Positions 17,904 through 26,739 of a DNA stretch of 41,635 nt are shown here, in pieces. Both the position numbers and the translations under genes were made by a program. The notes beneath the pieces are model-generated. The model had not been told where the DNA came from and did no database searches. It worked only from the letters and a program-made list of their open reading frames with translations. Position 1 is the stretch's first letter, and each line of letters begins with the position of its first letter. Origin of the DNA: JACNLC01 sp964607375 (GTDB lineage: Bacteria; Fidelibacterota; Marinisomatia; SCGC-AAA003-L08; JACNLC01); assembly GCA_964607375.1 (NCBI GenBank), contig CAZSJY010000010.1, positions 1 through 41,635 of the forward strand, given 5' to 3'.

Positions 17904-20296
17904 TAAAATTGATATTTAACTGTCATTCCGAAATGTAATGGATCACCATAACTTACATAAAGTTTGTCAGGATTATCGTGATTTCCTTCTTCTTCATTCC
18001 AAATTGGTTCATTACCAAAATAGAAACCTCGTGTTGCATATCGTTTATCTAAAATATTTTTACCCCAAAGTGAGATTGACCATTTGTCGTATGAATATCC
18101 AGCTGTGAGATTGAGTAATTGATAGGCATCAGATTTTTGATTGTGACTGTCTGAAAAGTAATACTCATCTTTTCCTGTTAACTCAATATCGGCAAATAGT
18201 CCCGATGCATGTTGATAATTCAAACCGAGTGCAAAATTATACAAAGGAGCCATTGCTTGTTCACGATTTCCAAGAATAGTCATTGTAGAATCGTCAATCC
18301 AAAAATCATAAGCATCTATTTGAGTTTTGAGAATTCCAACCGATGTTCTGAATATCAATCCATCCATCAATTTTAGTTTTGCATCAAACTCAGCTCCTGT
18401 ATTGGTACCGTTTGAAGCGTTTGATGTATAGAAATAGAAACTGTTTGGATTTCCATCTTCCTGTTGACTTGAAATTTGAACTTGCTGGTCAGTTCTACTC
18501 ATAGAAAAGAAAGTTATATTTGCTGACACAAAATCAGAGTTAATTTTTGCACCAACTTCAAAATTGGTGTTGTATTCAGGGTCATAAAAACGACTATTTC
18601 CAGAAAGATTTGGATTCTGATTTATTCCTCCAGCTTTATATCCTTTTGATACACTTGCAAATACATTAGCAAGTTTACTCACTTCATAACTGATTGCAAA
18701 TTTCCCTCCCAAAAAAGAGTGATTGATGTCATTTTTTATCTTTGGAAGATCCATATAATCATTCTCATCCCAGTCAAAAATCAATCCTGTGCTAGAGTAA
18801 ACTGTATTTTGAGTTTCACTTCTGAGATTTAGTGTGTAGTTAAACTGATTAATTTGTGAAGAAATTTGAGTATAAATAGCTCTGTTATTGAGAATGAATT
18901 CACTATTTAACATATCTGCAGCTCCACCGAGTAACCACCCTGAAGCATCATCAGTTTCATTTGTTTTAGATAGATAATATCCAAAGGTATAAGAGAAAAT
19001 GTTTGCAAAGTCTGCTGAAATTCTGAGTTCGTGAGAATCTACTTTTCTATCACTGATAGTTTTATCATAAAACTTGTATTCCCAATAAGTTAACCCCGGA
19101 TCAAAATTATAAGGTTCTTCTAACCAATAATCATTATTAGCCCAATCACCATCATAGCTGTGTTCCATTTCATTATTTGAAGATGTGTATTGATAAAACG
19201 CATTTGCTCCGAAAAAATTAGAAAAGTCAAGTTTTACAGTACTAGCATTAGTTTTTTGAGAATCCATTCCTTGTTCGTCTGAATATGTAATAAAATCTAC
19301 ATTATTGTCAACAGCCCAAGTATCGTATCCATTATTCAAATTTGCCAAAATATTCGAAGTCGTTAAACTGATATTGGGAGTAATTGTCCAATGTAGTTTA
19401 GCTCTGTAAAAGATTTCATCTCTTTTATTTGTGTCTGTTAAATTTCTATAAACATTTTCCCTAAAACCGTCTTGATTGTGTTTTTGGAATGCCAATCGAA
19501 ATGTTAAGTTGTTTACAATCGGACCACCGAAAGCAAGTCCATAAGTTTGTAAATTATCAGAACCAATCGAGATTAGTGATTTTCCAGTGTAAAATGGAGT
19601 TGGATCTGCAGTAGTTATGTTAATTAATCCAGCCATTGCGTTAGGTCCGTAAATTGAAGATTGTGGTCCTTTGAACACTTCAATTTGTTTTGTATCAAAC
19701 AACATTCCAGTCATTCCGATACCACTGAAATCAATTCCATCAATCATATAACCTACGGAAAAGTTTGGTGCTCCTTCACCGGTATATTGGCTTCGTTCAC
19801 CAATTCCACGAATCTGGAAATATCGAGGTCGAGATGTTCCACTTGAAAAATTCAGATTTGGAATAACATCAATCACATTTTGGAAATGGTTTTCGTTTCT
19901 AAATTCCAGTTCTTTATTGTTCAATAGGGAAATTGAAGATGGAGAATCAAACAAATATTGATTCCCAAATTCTGCGTTTACAATAATCTCTTTTCCGTTT
20001 AAAATTGATGGTTTCATTTTGATTATTCCTTTTGAAGAACTTGCTTTTATTGAAATATCATTAAAACCGATATGACTGTATGAAACTATAGATTGATCAT
20101 CTACGGTTAATGTAAATGATCCGTCAATTTGACTTTCAGTTCCGATGGTTCCAGAGTAAATATTCACTTCTGAAATCGGATTATTGTTTTCATCAACGAC
20201 TTTTCCATTTATTGTGATTGTTGCTGAAAACAGTTGTGAGGTTATTAATAAGAAACAGACGACCATCGTCTGTATTTTGGATTTTAAACTATTCAT
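17903..20296 (-). CDS. TonB-dependent outer membrane receptor under TPP control (probable thiamin receptor)
   Basis: The 797-residue protein begins with a signal peptide (about 1-24). A carboxypeptidase-regulatory-like domain follows (about 28-105: GKVVDENNNPISEVNIYSG), then the plug (about 110-240, with FQIRGIGERSQY and GPQSSIYGPNAMAGLINIT) and a 22-strand barrel ending in the aromatic KYQF. It should import a scarce solute across the outer membrane with TonB energy. Its leader is a TPP riboswitch, and the next gene is an SSS symporter. In Bacteroidetes, riboswitch-controlled receptors of this kind (OMR1) are assigned to thiamin uptake, so that substrate is inferred here. The Shine-Dalgarno GGAGG lies 7 nt before the ATG. 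Confidence 0.88.
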   Translation of the reverse strand: MNSLKSKIQTMVVCFLLITSQLFSATITINGKVVDENNNPISEVNIYSGTIGTESQIDGSFTLTVDDQSIVSYSHIGFNDISIKASSSKGIIKMKPSILNGKEIIVNAEFGNQYLFDSPSSISLLNNKELEFRNENHFQNVIDVIPNLNFSSGTSRPRYFQIRGIGERSQYTGEGAPNFSVGYMIDGIDFSGIGMTGMLFDTKQIEVFKGPQSSIYGPNAMAGLINITTADPTPFYTGKSLISIGSDNLQTYGLAFGGPIVNNLTFRLAFQKHNQDGFRENVYRNLTDTNKRDEIFYRAKLHWTITPNISLTTSNILANLNNGYDTWAVDNNVDFITYSDEQGMDSQKTNASTVKLDFSNFFGANAFYQYTSSNNEMEHSYDGDWANNDYWLEEPYNFDPGLTYWEYKFYDKTISDRKVDSHELRISADFANIFSYTFGYYLSKTNETDDASGWLLGGAADMLNSEFILNNRAIYTQISSQINQFNYTLNLRSETQNTVYSSTGLIFDWDENDYMDLPKIKNDINHSFLGGKFAISYEVSKLANVFASVSKGYKAGGINQNPNLSGNSRFYDPEYNTNFEVGAKINSDFVSANITFFSMSRTDQQVQISSQQEDGNPNSFYFYTSNASNGTNTGAEFDAKLKLMDGLIFRTSVGILKTQIDAYDFWIDDSTMTILGNREQAMAPLYNFALGLNYQHASGLFADIELTGKDEYYFSDSHNQKSDAYQLLNLTAGYSYDKWSISLWGKNILDKRYATRGFYFGNEPIWNEEEGNHDNPDKLYVSYGDPLHFGMTVKYQF

Positions 20297-20392
20297 TAGT
20301 TTTCCTCCGCTAGTATTATCTAGTTCAGGTTCAAGGGTATGTTCTCAGCCAACTATCTCAGATGTTTTCATCATAATTGACACCCCTAACGA
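20293..20392 (-). promoter_or_regulatory. TPP (thiamin pyrophosphate) riboswitch, THI element
   Basis: Reading the minus strand from 20392 down, the conserved TPP aptamer blocks occur in order: AGGGGTG, then CTGAGA, then ACCC followed by TTGAACCTGA, then CTAGATAATACTAG forming helix P5, then GCGGAGG. A variable P3 arm (GATG-AAAA-CATC core) lies between the first two. The closing helix P1 can be drawn as TCGTTAG (20392-20386) paired with CTAATGA (20299-20293), one G-U pair, and this includes the ATG of the TonB-dependent receptor gene. The Shine-Dalgarno GGAGG (complement of 20304-20308) is the 3' border of the aptamer. There is no room for a terminator, so control should be translational: TPP binding would hide the start region. 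Confidence 0.93.
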
Positions 20393-20610
20393 CGGACAAA
20401 ATTACAGAGATGTGTGTCAGAGATACAATAGGAGAATGGGCGAACAGTAGGCAGTGGCAGTTTGCATGAACAGTTAAATGAACTTTCTATAAAAAACAGT
20501 CAATAGCTAATGGTCTCACATGTAGGTTACGACCGAAGCCTAAAACCAAGAATAGTGGAAAATAGAATTTTATGATGTTATCAATCTGTTATGTTTATAA
20601 ATTTCAAACT

Positions 20611-21591
20611 ATGAATCTACACGAATTTGATGAAAAATACAGAAAACTTGGCGATAATTTGATCGCGGGTATTGATGAAGCAGGGAGAGGTCCTTTAGCT
20701 GGTCCAGTAGTTGCATCAGCTATAATATTACCAAAAGATATTGAGCTTGAAGAAGTTAAAGATTCAAAGAAGTTAACCAAGAAAAAACGAGATTTGTTAT
20801 TTGTAGAAATTCAAAAAAAAGCAATTGCTATAGGAGTAGGGATTGTCCATGAGAGAGAAATTGAAAAGTTAAATATTTTGGGTGCAACAACTTCCGCAAT
20901 GAAAAAGGCAATTGGACATTTGAGCATAAAACCAGATATTTTATTGATTGATGGTCCTCATATTAAAATTCCACATATCAAATATGAGAATATTATTAAC
21001 GGAGATTCGTTGTCGTTGAGTATTGCCTCGGCATCAATTATTGCAAAGGTAACTCGAGATAAAATTATGACGCAATATGATAAAGTATTTCCAGAATATG
21101 GTTTTGCAAATCATAAGGGATATGGAACGAAGAAACACTTAGAAGCCATCAAGGAACATAAAGCTACTCACATACACCGCAAAAGTTTTAAACCTATATC
21201 GGAACATTTACCGGATTTTAAACATTATAACCAAACGAGTAAAATTGGTCAATTGGGTGAAAGGTTAGCTGCATCCGGTTTAGTAAAACTAGGATTCGAG
21301 ATACTTGAAATGAACTTTAATGTTCCTAAAATTGGTGAGTTGGATATTGTTCATCGAGAAAACGGAGAATTAGTGATATCTGAAGTTAAAACACTTTTTT
21401 ATGGATATAAAGATACTGAACCAGCAGATAAAATTGATGAAAATAAGTGGGAGCGGATAATGAAAGCATCTCAATACTACATTGAAGAAAAAGGAATCGA
21501 AGAAAATGTTAGATTTGATGTAATTTCCGTGCGGATTTCTGGCTCAAAACCGAAGATTACGAGAATAAAAAACGGATTATCAATAGAATAA
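20611..21591 (+). CDS. rnhB: ribonuclease HII fused to a YraN (UPF0102) nuclease-like domain
   Basis: Residues 1-200 are RNase HII, which cuts RNA in RNA-DNA hybrids and removes misincorporated ribonucleotides. The DEDD site is D22 and E23 (GIDEAGRGPLAGP), D114 and D132, spaced exactly as in the E. coli enzyme. NHKGYGTKKH and HRKSFKPI are also typical. Residues about 210-326 are a YraN-type PD-(D/E)XK domain with GQLGERLA (E217), GELDIV (D245) and SEVKTL (E258, K260). The two genes are often neighbours; here there is no stop between them. An upstream ATG at 20572 would add 13 residues unlike RNase HII, so I prefer 20611, although neither has a clear ribosome binding site. lepB follows after 4 bp. 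Confidence 0.92.
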   Translation: MNLHEFDEKYRKLGDNLIAGIDEAGRGPLAGPVVASAIILPKDIELEEVKDSKKLTKKKRDLLFVEIQKKAIAIGVGIVHEREIEKLNILGATTSAMKKAIGHLSIKPDILLIDGPHIKIPHIKYENIINGDSLSLSIASASIIAKVTRDKIMTQYDKVFPEYGFANHKGYGTKKHLEAIKEHKATHIHRKSFKPISEHLPDFKHYNQTSKIGQLGERLAASGLVKLGFEILEMNFNVPKIGELDIVHRENGELVISEVKTLFYGYKDTEPADKIDENKWERIMKASQYYIEEKGIEENVRFDVISVRISGSKPKITRIKNGLSIE

Positions 21592-21595
21592 ATTT

Positions 21596-22663
21596 ATGAA
21601 AAATCAACACAGTAGCAAAAAATTCATAGGAATTCCCTACAAATATTGGCACGAAACTCGAGTACTCATTACTCTTATTGTAATTTTATTTACCGTCAAA
21701 GCGACTTTGGTTGAGGTATATATAGTTCCTACAGGATCAATGGAAGACACCATTTTAACAGGTGATATGTTGATCGGTAACAAATTTGTTTATGGGATGA
21801 GAACTCCGACTTGGATTGGGATTCCATATACACGGATTGGTTTTGATATTCCTTGGTGGAGATTACCTAAATTTAAAGAGATTGAATCCGGTGATGTAAC
21901 GATTTTTGAATTCCCAAGAGATCCATTTCAAAAATATGTTAAACGGTGCATTGGAACTCCCGGAGATTCTATCGAAATTTCAATGGGTGACATTTTTGTT
22001 GATGATGAGAAAATGGTTTTTCCTGCTGAGGGGAAGTATGTAAAAGGTTCTATTTTTCCACAGGAAAAGGAGCAAACATTGTTTTCTTATTTTGATGGAA
22101 ATATGGACAATATCTCACAGTTTGTTGTTCCGTATAAAGGTATGGAAATTGATTTTAATGAAGTTACAGATTGGGTTTCTGTGATAACATTACTTGTTCA
22201 AGATGGAAATTCGGTAGTTTTAGGAGACAAAATATTTACGGTTATCGATCCAAAAGAAGTTGGAAGAATGCACGGATTCTTAAAATATAAACTTCTAAAC
22301 TTGATTCGACCTGGATCAAAAAGTAAATTAGCAAAACAAGAGTATTCTGACAGAAATCTACATATTCGAATGTTACAATCTGAAAATAGAACCAGCAATA
22401 TTTACAACCCTTGGGAGTTAACAATCACAAAAAAAGAATGGGATATTGTTTTCAATAATCTGCAGATAAATGGAGTTTATGCTCGGGAAATTGGAGAATA
22501 TTCTTTTAAACATGATTTTTATTATTTTATGGGAGACAACAGGGATAATAGTTATGATTCTAGGTTTTGGGGATTCGTACCTGATAACCAAATTTTAGGT
22601 ACTCCATTAGTAGCCCTTGTAAATCTATTTAAATTTAAGCTTCGTTTCAAAACTATTTCCTAA
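21596..22663 (+). CDS. lepB: signal peptidase I
   Basis: This membrane-bound protease removes signal peptides from exported proteins. One N-terminal helix (about 22-42) is followed by the catalytic serine in VPTGSMEDTI (S48) and the general-base lysine in YVKRCIGTPGD (K116). Box E, MGDNRDNSYDSRFWG, lies near the C-terminus. The 355 residues include a long insert of about 170 residues between the lysine box and box E, rich in charged residues, as seen in other FCB-group signal peptidases. The gene begins 4 bp after the rnhB-yraN stop and lacks an obvious Shine-Dalgarno sequence. Many secreted proteins in the window (receptor, propeller, Spy-like protein) would be its substrates. Confidence 0.93.
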   Translation: MKNQHSSKKFIGIPYKYWHETRVLITLIVILFTVKATLVEVYIVPTGSMEDTILTGDMLIGNKFVYGMRTPTWIGIPYTRIGFDIPWWRLPKFKEIESGDVTIFEFPRDPFQKYVKRCIGTPGDSIEISMGDIFVDDEKMVFPAEGKYVKGSIFPQEKEQTLFSYFDGNMDNISQFVVPYKGMEIDFNEVTDWVSVITLLVQDGNSVVLGDKIFTVIDPKEVGRMHGFLKYKLLNLIRPGSKSKLAKQEYSDRNLHIRMLQSENRTSNIYNPWELTITKKEWDIVFNNLQINGVYAREIGEYSFKHDFYYFMGDNRDNSYDSRFWGFVPDNQILGTPLVALVNLFKFKLRFKTIS

Positions 22664-22681
22664 TTAAATTATAGGCCTATT

Positions 22682-23125
22682 ATGTTTGGATTTATTGCAT
22701 TTGCATTAAAATTATTGTTTGCTTCAGTTCTTGGTGGAGCACTTGCTTATGAACCTGGCAAAGCAAATGTAGATGTTAGGATTTTACATTCATCTCTCAT
22801 CTGTGTTATGTCTGCTTCTATTTTAGGATTGGCAAAGCAATTTCCTCAAGAAAGTATGGGGATTTTTGCTGGAGCAGGAGTGTTGGCGATATTTATTGCG
22901 GTTTTATATTTAACCAAAGATTCAGATATTGAGCAAAAAATGTTGTTGTTATTTTCTGGGAGTGTAGGTTTTATAGTTGGATGGTCATTTATTTTGCAAG
23001 CGATAGTTTTAACTGTATTAGTTTACTTTGTTTTAAGGCAAGGAGACAAACTATTAATGCATATCGAACCCGAAGAGATGTCAGAAACAGAAGAATCATT
23101 AGAAAAAACTGATTTACCAACTTGA
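22682..23125 (+). CDS. small membrane protein, possibly MgtC/SapB-like
   Basis: The 147-residue protein has four to five hydrophobic segments (about 3-22, 36-50, 60-77, 86-100, 102-121) and an acidic, cytoplasm-like tail. The arrangement GGALAYEPGKANVDVRILHSS recalls the MgtC family start, where a short loop ends in an RTH-type motif, and the GSVGFIVGWSFILQA helix resembles its last helices. The match is loose and the usual charged residues are not all present, so this is only a possible MgtC/SapB relative. It sits between lepB (18 bp) and a coiled-coil gene (4 bp), which argues for co-transcription. Function unknown. Confidence 0.55.
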   Translation: MFGFIAFALKLLFASVLGGALAYEPGKANVDVRILHSSLICVMSASILGLAKQFPQESMGIFAGAGVLAIFIAVLYLTKDSDIEQKMLLLFSGSVGFIVGWSFILQAIVLTVLVYFVLRQGDKLLMHIEPEEMSETEESLEKTDLPT

Positions 23126-23129
23126 ATTC

Positions 23130-23468
23130 ATGGATCTTAAAACAACAGAAGATAGACAAGAATTTATAACTGAAAAATTGAATAATCAGTTAACTGAAGT
23201 CAAAGAAAAGTATGGAAAAGTATTAGTTGATGAACTCATTTCTAGATTAGATGATACTATTAAAGATTTTAATGATGAGATGAATATTCTCTTTGAAAAT
23301 TTAAAAGAAAAAGAATTAAAACGCCAACAAATGCTTGATAGAATTAAATCAGGTCAGAATTTAGAAAAGGAAACAGAAATTGTCAAAAACAAACAATGTA
23401 ATGATGAGCAATCTGTTTCTGAATGGGAAAAACGATTGGAAGAAATAGAAAAAAAAGATAAGGAATAA
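23130..23468 (+). CDS. small soluble coiled-coil protein, function unknown
   Basis: The 112-residue protein has no signal peptide or membrane segment. It is highly charged and almost entirely helical, with heptad-like spacing across residues about 15-80 (EKLNNQLTEVKEKYG, ISRLDDTIKDFNDEM, FENLKEKELKRQQ) and a lysine/glutamate-rich end. I do not recognise a family. It lies 4 bp after the MgtC-like gene and 2 bp before the membrane coiled-coil gene, so the three are likely expressed together and may form a complex. There is no clear Shine-Dalgarno sequence before the ATG. Confidence 0.65.
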   Translation: MDLKTTEDRQEFITEKLNNQLTEVKEKYGKVLVDELISRLDDTIKDFNDEMNILFENLKEKELKRQQMLDRIKSGQNLEKETEIVKNKQCNDEQSVSEWEKRLEEIEKKDKE

Positions 23469-23470
23469 CT

Positions 23471-23980
23471 ATGCAAAGAGCAATTTGGATTGTAACATTT
23501 TTAATTATTTTATCAGGTCTGTATTATTGGTTTATTGTCCATGAGGAAAATATAATTGCTATTGATACAATTGCAGAAAGAAATGAACTTCAATCAGACA
23601 GTATTAACACAGTTACGGAATTGGAAAGAAGATTGGAGCTTCGGTATATTGGTCACGGAAAACATCTTCAAACAATTCAGAATGAGTTTAAAGCACACTA
23701 TGCTGAATACACAGTCAAAATTGATTCGATTGATATGGTTCTCGAGGGAATTAAGTTTTCGATTGAACAATTAGATGAAAAATTAGTTAGGAAAATTAAT
23801 AAAGTACAAGATGATTTAAGAAATCTATCTGACGATTTTGATAGAAACAAACGAAGTACAAACAGAACACTTCGAGATTTACAACAAAGTTTAAGTACAC
23901 TAGAAGATGATGTTAAGAAAATGGAAGAATATATGCCTGCTATTATCGCAAAACTCAAGCTTGACAAAGATAAAGAATAA
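23471..23980 (+). CDS. membrane-anchored coiled-coil protein, function unknown
   Basis: The 169-residue protein has one N-terminal hydrophobic helix (about 4-22, IWIVTFLIILSGLYYWFIV) that would serve as an anchor. A long helical region (about 30-165) follows, with heptads rich in leucine and isoleucine (IDSIDMVLEGIKFSIEQLDEKL, RDLQQSLSTLEDDVKKMEEY). It resembles many short bitopic coiled-coil proteins, and no family is recognised. It is the last gene of the rnhB-lepB block and is followed by a strong terminator. An antisense frame here (23698-23985) is a shadow and was not accepted. Confidence 0.65.
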   Translation: MQRAIWIVTFLIILSGLYYWFIVHEENIIAIDTIAERNELQSDSINTVTELERRLELRYIGHGKHLQTIQNEFKAHYAEYTVKIDSIDMVLEGIKFSIEQLDEKLVRKINKVQDDLRNLSDDFDRNKRSTNRTLRDLQQSLSTLEDDVKKMEEYMPAIIAKLKLDKDKE

Positions 23981-24006
23981 AACAAACGGAAAATGTAGTT
24001 AGTATT

Positions 24007-24044
24007 TTAAGGGAAAGGCAAATTTGTTTTTCCCTTAATTTTTT
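24007..24044 (+). terminator. rho-independent terminator after the lepB block
   Basis: TTAAGGGAAA (24007-24016) pairs perfectly with TTTCCCTTAA (24029-24038), and six T residues follow directly (24039-24044). It lies 27 bp after the stop of the coiled-coil gene and 26 bp before the M16 peptidase gene, marking the end of the upstream operon. Confidence 0.9.
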
Positions 24045-24069
24045 CAATATAAAATAAAATAGAGGAAAA

Positions 24070-26715
24070 ATGAAAAGAATCATAACTTTAACAATATTGT
24101 TGATTTTAATTGTTGGTTGTTATACTGAAACTGAAACTGAAACAAACATCACTACTAATCAGAAAACAGAGTATCCACTATCAAATGTGTTGTTCAAAAC
24201 TCTACCTAATGGTATGGATATTGCAGTAAAAGAAAATCATGACAATTCATCTGTAGGATTTTATTGTTTTGTGAAAACGGGCTCTGTTAATGAAGGTCGA
24301 TATTTAGGTGCAGGAATTTCACATTATTTGGAGCATGTTGTTTCAGGTGGAACTACAACCAAACGAACCGAAGAAGAATATGCTAATGTTGGAAAAGAAA
24401 TTGGTGCAATTGTGAACGCTTATACAACCGATAATGTAACAGCATATCATATTTTAACTGATAAAGAATATCAAGATAAAGCACTGGAAATGTTGTCAGA
24501 ACAAGTCCAATTTTGTGATTTTGATACAACAGAAGTTTCTCGTGAGAAACAAGTTATTCTCAAAGAAATAGTAATGAGAATGACACCTCCTCGTTCCAAA
24601 ATTTACCAAAGGAATTTAGAGTTGGTCTATCCTAATTCTAACAAAAAATATCCTGTTATTGGAATTCCAAAATTGTTTAGCACAATTACTCGAGATGAGT
24701 TGAAAGATTATTACTATCAACGATATGCTCCAAATAATATGGTATTTGTGGCTGTTGGTGATTTTGTAGCTCAAGAAATGTTGGAAAAGGTAGAGAATAC
24801 TTTTATTAATTTTGAACGCGAGCAACTCAATCCGGTATATCTTCCTGAACAAGGAATTCGTGTTGGTGAAATAGAATATATAGAAGAATTTGAAATACAA
24901 AATCCATATGTTTACATTACAACAATTATACCTTCTTCAGAATTCGAGGATGCTGTTGCTATTAAAACTGCACTGGATATTTTGTTTTCAAAAAGGCAAT
25001 CTCCAATTAGGTATAAACTTGTTGAGGAATTGAAATTGGTCAATTATATCTATGGTTATGTTGAAGCTAAACCTGGTTCTCCTGAAGGAACAATCAATAT
25101 CGGATTTGAAGCAAAGGATGTTTCCAAATTAAAAGAGATTATGCAAGTTATTGATGAAGAGTTAGTAAAATTTAGTTTCTCTGGAATTGAACAAAGCGAT
25201 ATTCTAAATGTGATTAATAGAAATAAAGCTAAAAAGTTACTTTCAACTCCAAATGTTGATGATGAGTGCAATGAAATTGGTTGGAATATGATACTCTTCG
25301 GAACGCCCGATACTTATGCGATGGATATGAGAAAATTGGAAGAACTCAAACCTGAAAGTTTATACGAAGTTATTTCTGACTATTTTCTTCCCAAGAACAG
25401 AATTACTTTCTATTCAGTACCAAAAGGAATGAAAGAGGAGATAAATATAAGTAGTTCTATTGTTTTAGATAAATATCCAGCAAAAAAAACACAGATAAAT
25501 GATAACTTGATATTAATTCACAAACCAAACAATGAGAAACCGATTATCACTGGAGGATTTTATTTACCAATTTCAACAGATTATGAAACTTCCGAAAATG
25601 TAGGTACAATTTCGTTTATGACTGATTTGTTAATGAAAGGTTCACTAAATTATAACTCACTGGATTTGTCAGAATGGAAGGAAGACCACGCTGTAACTCT
25701 TTACAATTGGTCGGATAATGACGGTACCTATTTTAGATTTAAGTGTTTAAAAGATGATTATCAAACATTGCAGAATATGATAATCGATGCAATTACGAAT
25801 CCTTCATTTCCAGAAAATGAGATTGCACTCGCAAAAGAGAGAAGTTATGCTAGATATCAGCGATCTCTTAGTGATGCTGGAAGTGCTCATTCAGAATTTA
25901 GAAGTTCTGTGTTGTATCCGAATACTCGTGAAGCAATAACACGAGAAGATGGACTCAATATCATCTTGTCGCTTGATAGAACTGATTTGATTCAACTTTT
26001 CCAAAAGTACTTTAAAAGCGAAAAAGCAATTGTAACATTTTTTGGAGACTTAACCGAGGACGAAGCAAAAGAATTTGCCAAAACCATTTATTCAACAATT
26101 CCTAATGAGAAAATTGGTATAGAAAATTCTCCGTTAATAATTCGAGATGTTGAGGAATACTACACATATCAATATAGTTTTGAACAAGTGAACTTAAATT
26201 TAAATTATCCCGCTCCAGCACTTGGAGATAGTGATTTTTTTGTAATGAGTGTTATTGAGTCTATCTTGAAAGGTGCGAGGGGACGGATTTTTAAAGCCGT
26301 CAGAGGAGATAATGATTTAGCTTATTTTGCTTATCCTAAATATTCTTATGGACAGGAATTTGGATTTTTCCGATTAACAACTCAAACATCACCGGAAAAT
26401 ACAGATAAGTTAATTGATGTTCTAAAGAAGGAAATCGAAAAATTAAAAACTGAGAAAGTTAGTTTGGAAGAGATTAATCTTGCTATTGAAGAACAAGAAA
26501 AAATAATGAAGACTTATATGAATGATAATCAGCTCCCATTTTATATGATGCATTATGAAGCAATTGGTTTGGGCTACGATTATCTTACGAAGAGTTCAGA
26601 GTTTCTAAAAGAAGTTAGTCCGGAAGATGTTATGAGAGTTGCGAATAAGTATTTCAAGAATACAGCTATAATTGTTTCTGAGCCATCTTCGGAAGTAGAT
26701 TTAATGGTTGATTAA
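24070..26715 (+). CDS. M16 family (pitrilysin-like) zinc peptidase, lipoprotein
   Basis: The 881-residue protein has a lipoprotein signal (LIVGC, lipidated C17), so it is probably anchored in the periplasmic leaflet of a membrane. The inverted zinc motif HYLEH (H85, E88, H89) and the downstream glutamate in the QVILKEI region (about 166) form the catalytic site of the first half. The second half (about 480-870) repeats the fold without the zinc motif and includes the R/Y-containing region of M16 enzymes (GARGRIFKAVRGDNDLAY). Members degrade short peptides or signal-peptide remnants in the envelope. A TETETET run follows the lipidated cysteine. AGAGGAAAA precedes the ATG. It stands alone between the terminator and the 117-residue gene. 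Confidence 0.92.
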   Translation: MKRIITLTILLILIVGCYTETETETNITTNQKTEYPLSNVLFKTLPNGMDIAVKENHDNSSVGFYCFVKTGSVNEGRYLGAGISHYLEHVVSGGTTTKRTEEEYANVGKEIGAIVNAYTTDNVTAYHILTDKEYQDKALEMLSEQVQFCDFDTTEVSREKQVILKEIVMRMTPPRSKIYQRNLELVYPNSNKKYPVIGIPKLFSTITRDELKDYYYQRYAPNNMVFVAVGDFVAQEMLEKVENTFINFEREQLNPVYLPEQGIRVGEIEYIEEFEIQNPYVYITTIIPSSEFEDAVAIKTALDILFSKRQSPIRYKLVEELKLVNYIYGYVEAKPGSPEGTINIGFEAKDVSKLKEIMQVIDEELVKFSFSGIEQSDILNVINRNKAKKLLSTPNVDDECNEIGWNMILFGTPDTYAMDMRKLEELKPESLYEVISDYFLPKNRITFYSVPKGMKEEINISSSIVLDKYPAKKTQINDNLILIHKPNNEKPIITGGFYLPISTDYETSENVGTISFMTDLLMKGSLNYNSLDLSEWKEDHAVTLYNWSDNDGTYFRFKCLKDDYQTLQNMIIDAITNPSFPENEIALAKERSYARYQRSLSDAGSAHSEFRSSVLYPNTREAITREDGLNIILSLDRTDLIQLFQKYFKSEKAIVTFFGDLTEDEAKEFAKTIYSTIPNEKIGIENSPLIIRDVEEYYTYQYSFEQVNLNLNYPAPALGDSDFFVMSVIESILKGARGRIFKAVRGDNDLAYFAYPKYSYGQEFGFFRLTTQTSPENTDKLIDVLKKEIEKLKTEKVSLEEINLAIEEQEKIMKTYMNDNQLPFYMMHYEAIGLGYDYLTKSSEFLKEVSPEDVMRVANKYFKNTAIIVSEPSSEVDLMVD

Positions 26716-26739
26716 TAGTCAAATTTTGGAGGAATAACT

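Noticed and set aside
20572..20610. Upstream ATG start for RNase HII
   Set aside because: It would add 13 residues unlike the family N-terminus, and it has no ribosome site; 20611 gives the expected spacing of the catalytic residues.
26716..26739. Terminator between the M16 peptidase and the 117-residue gene
   Set aside because: The 24-bp gap holds only a ribosome site and no inverted repeat.
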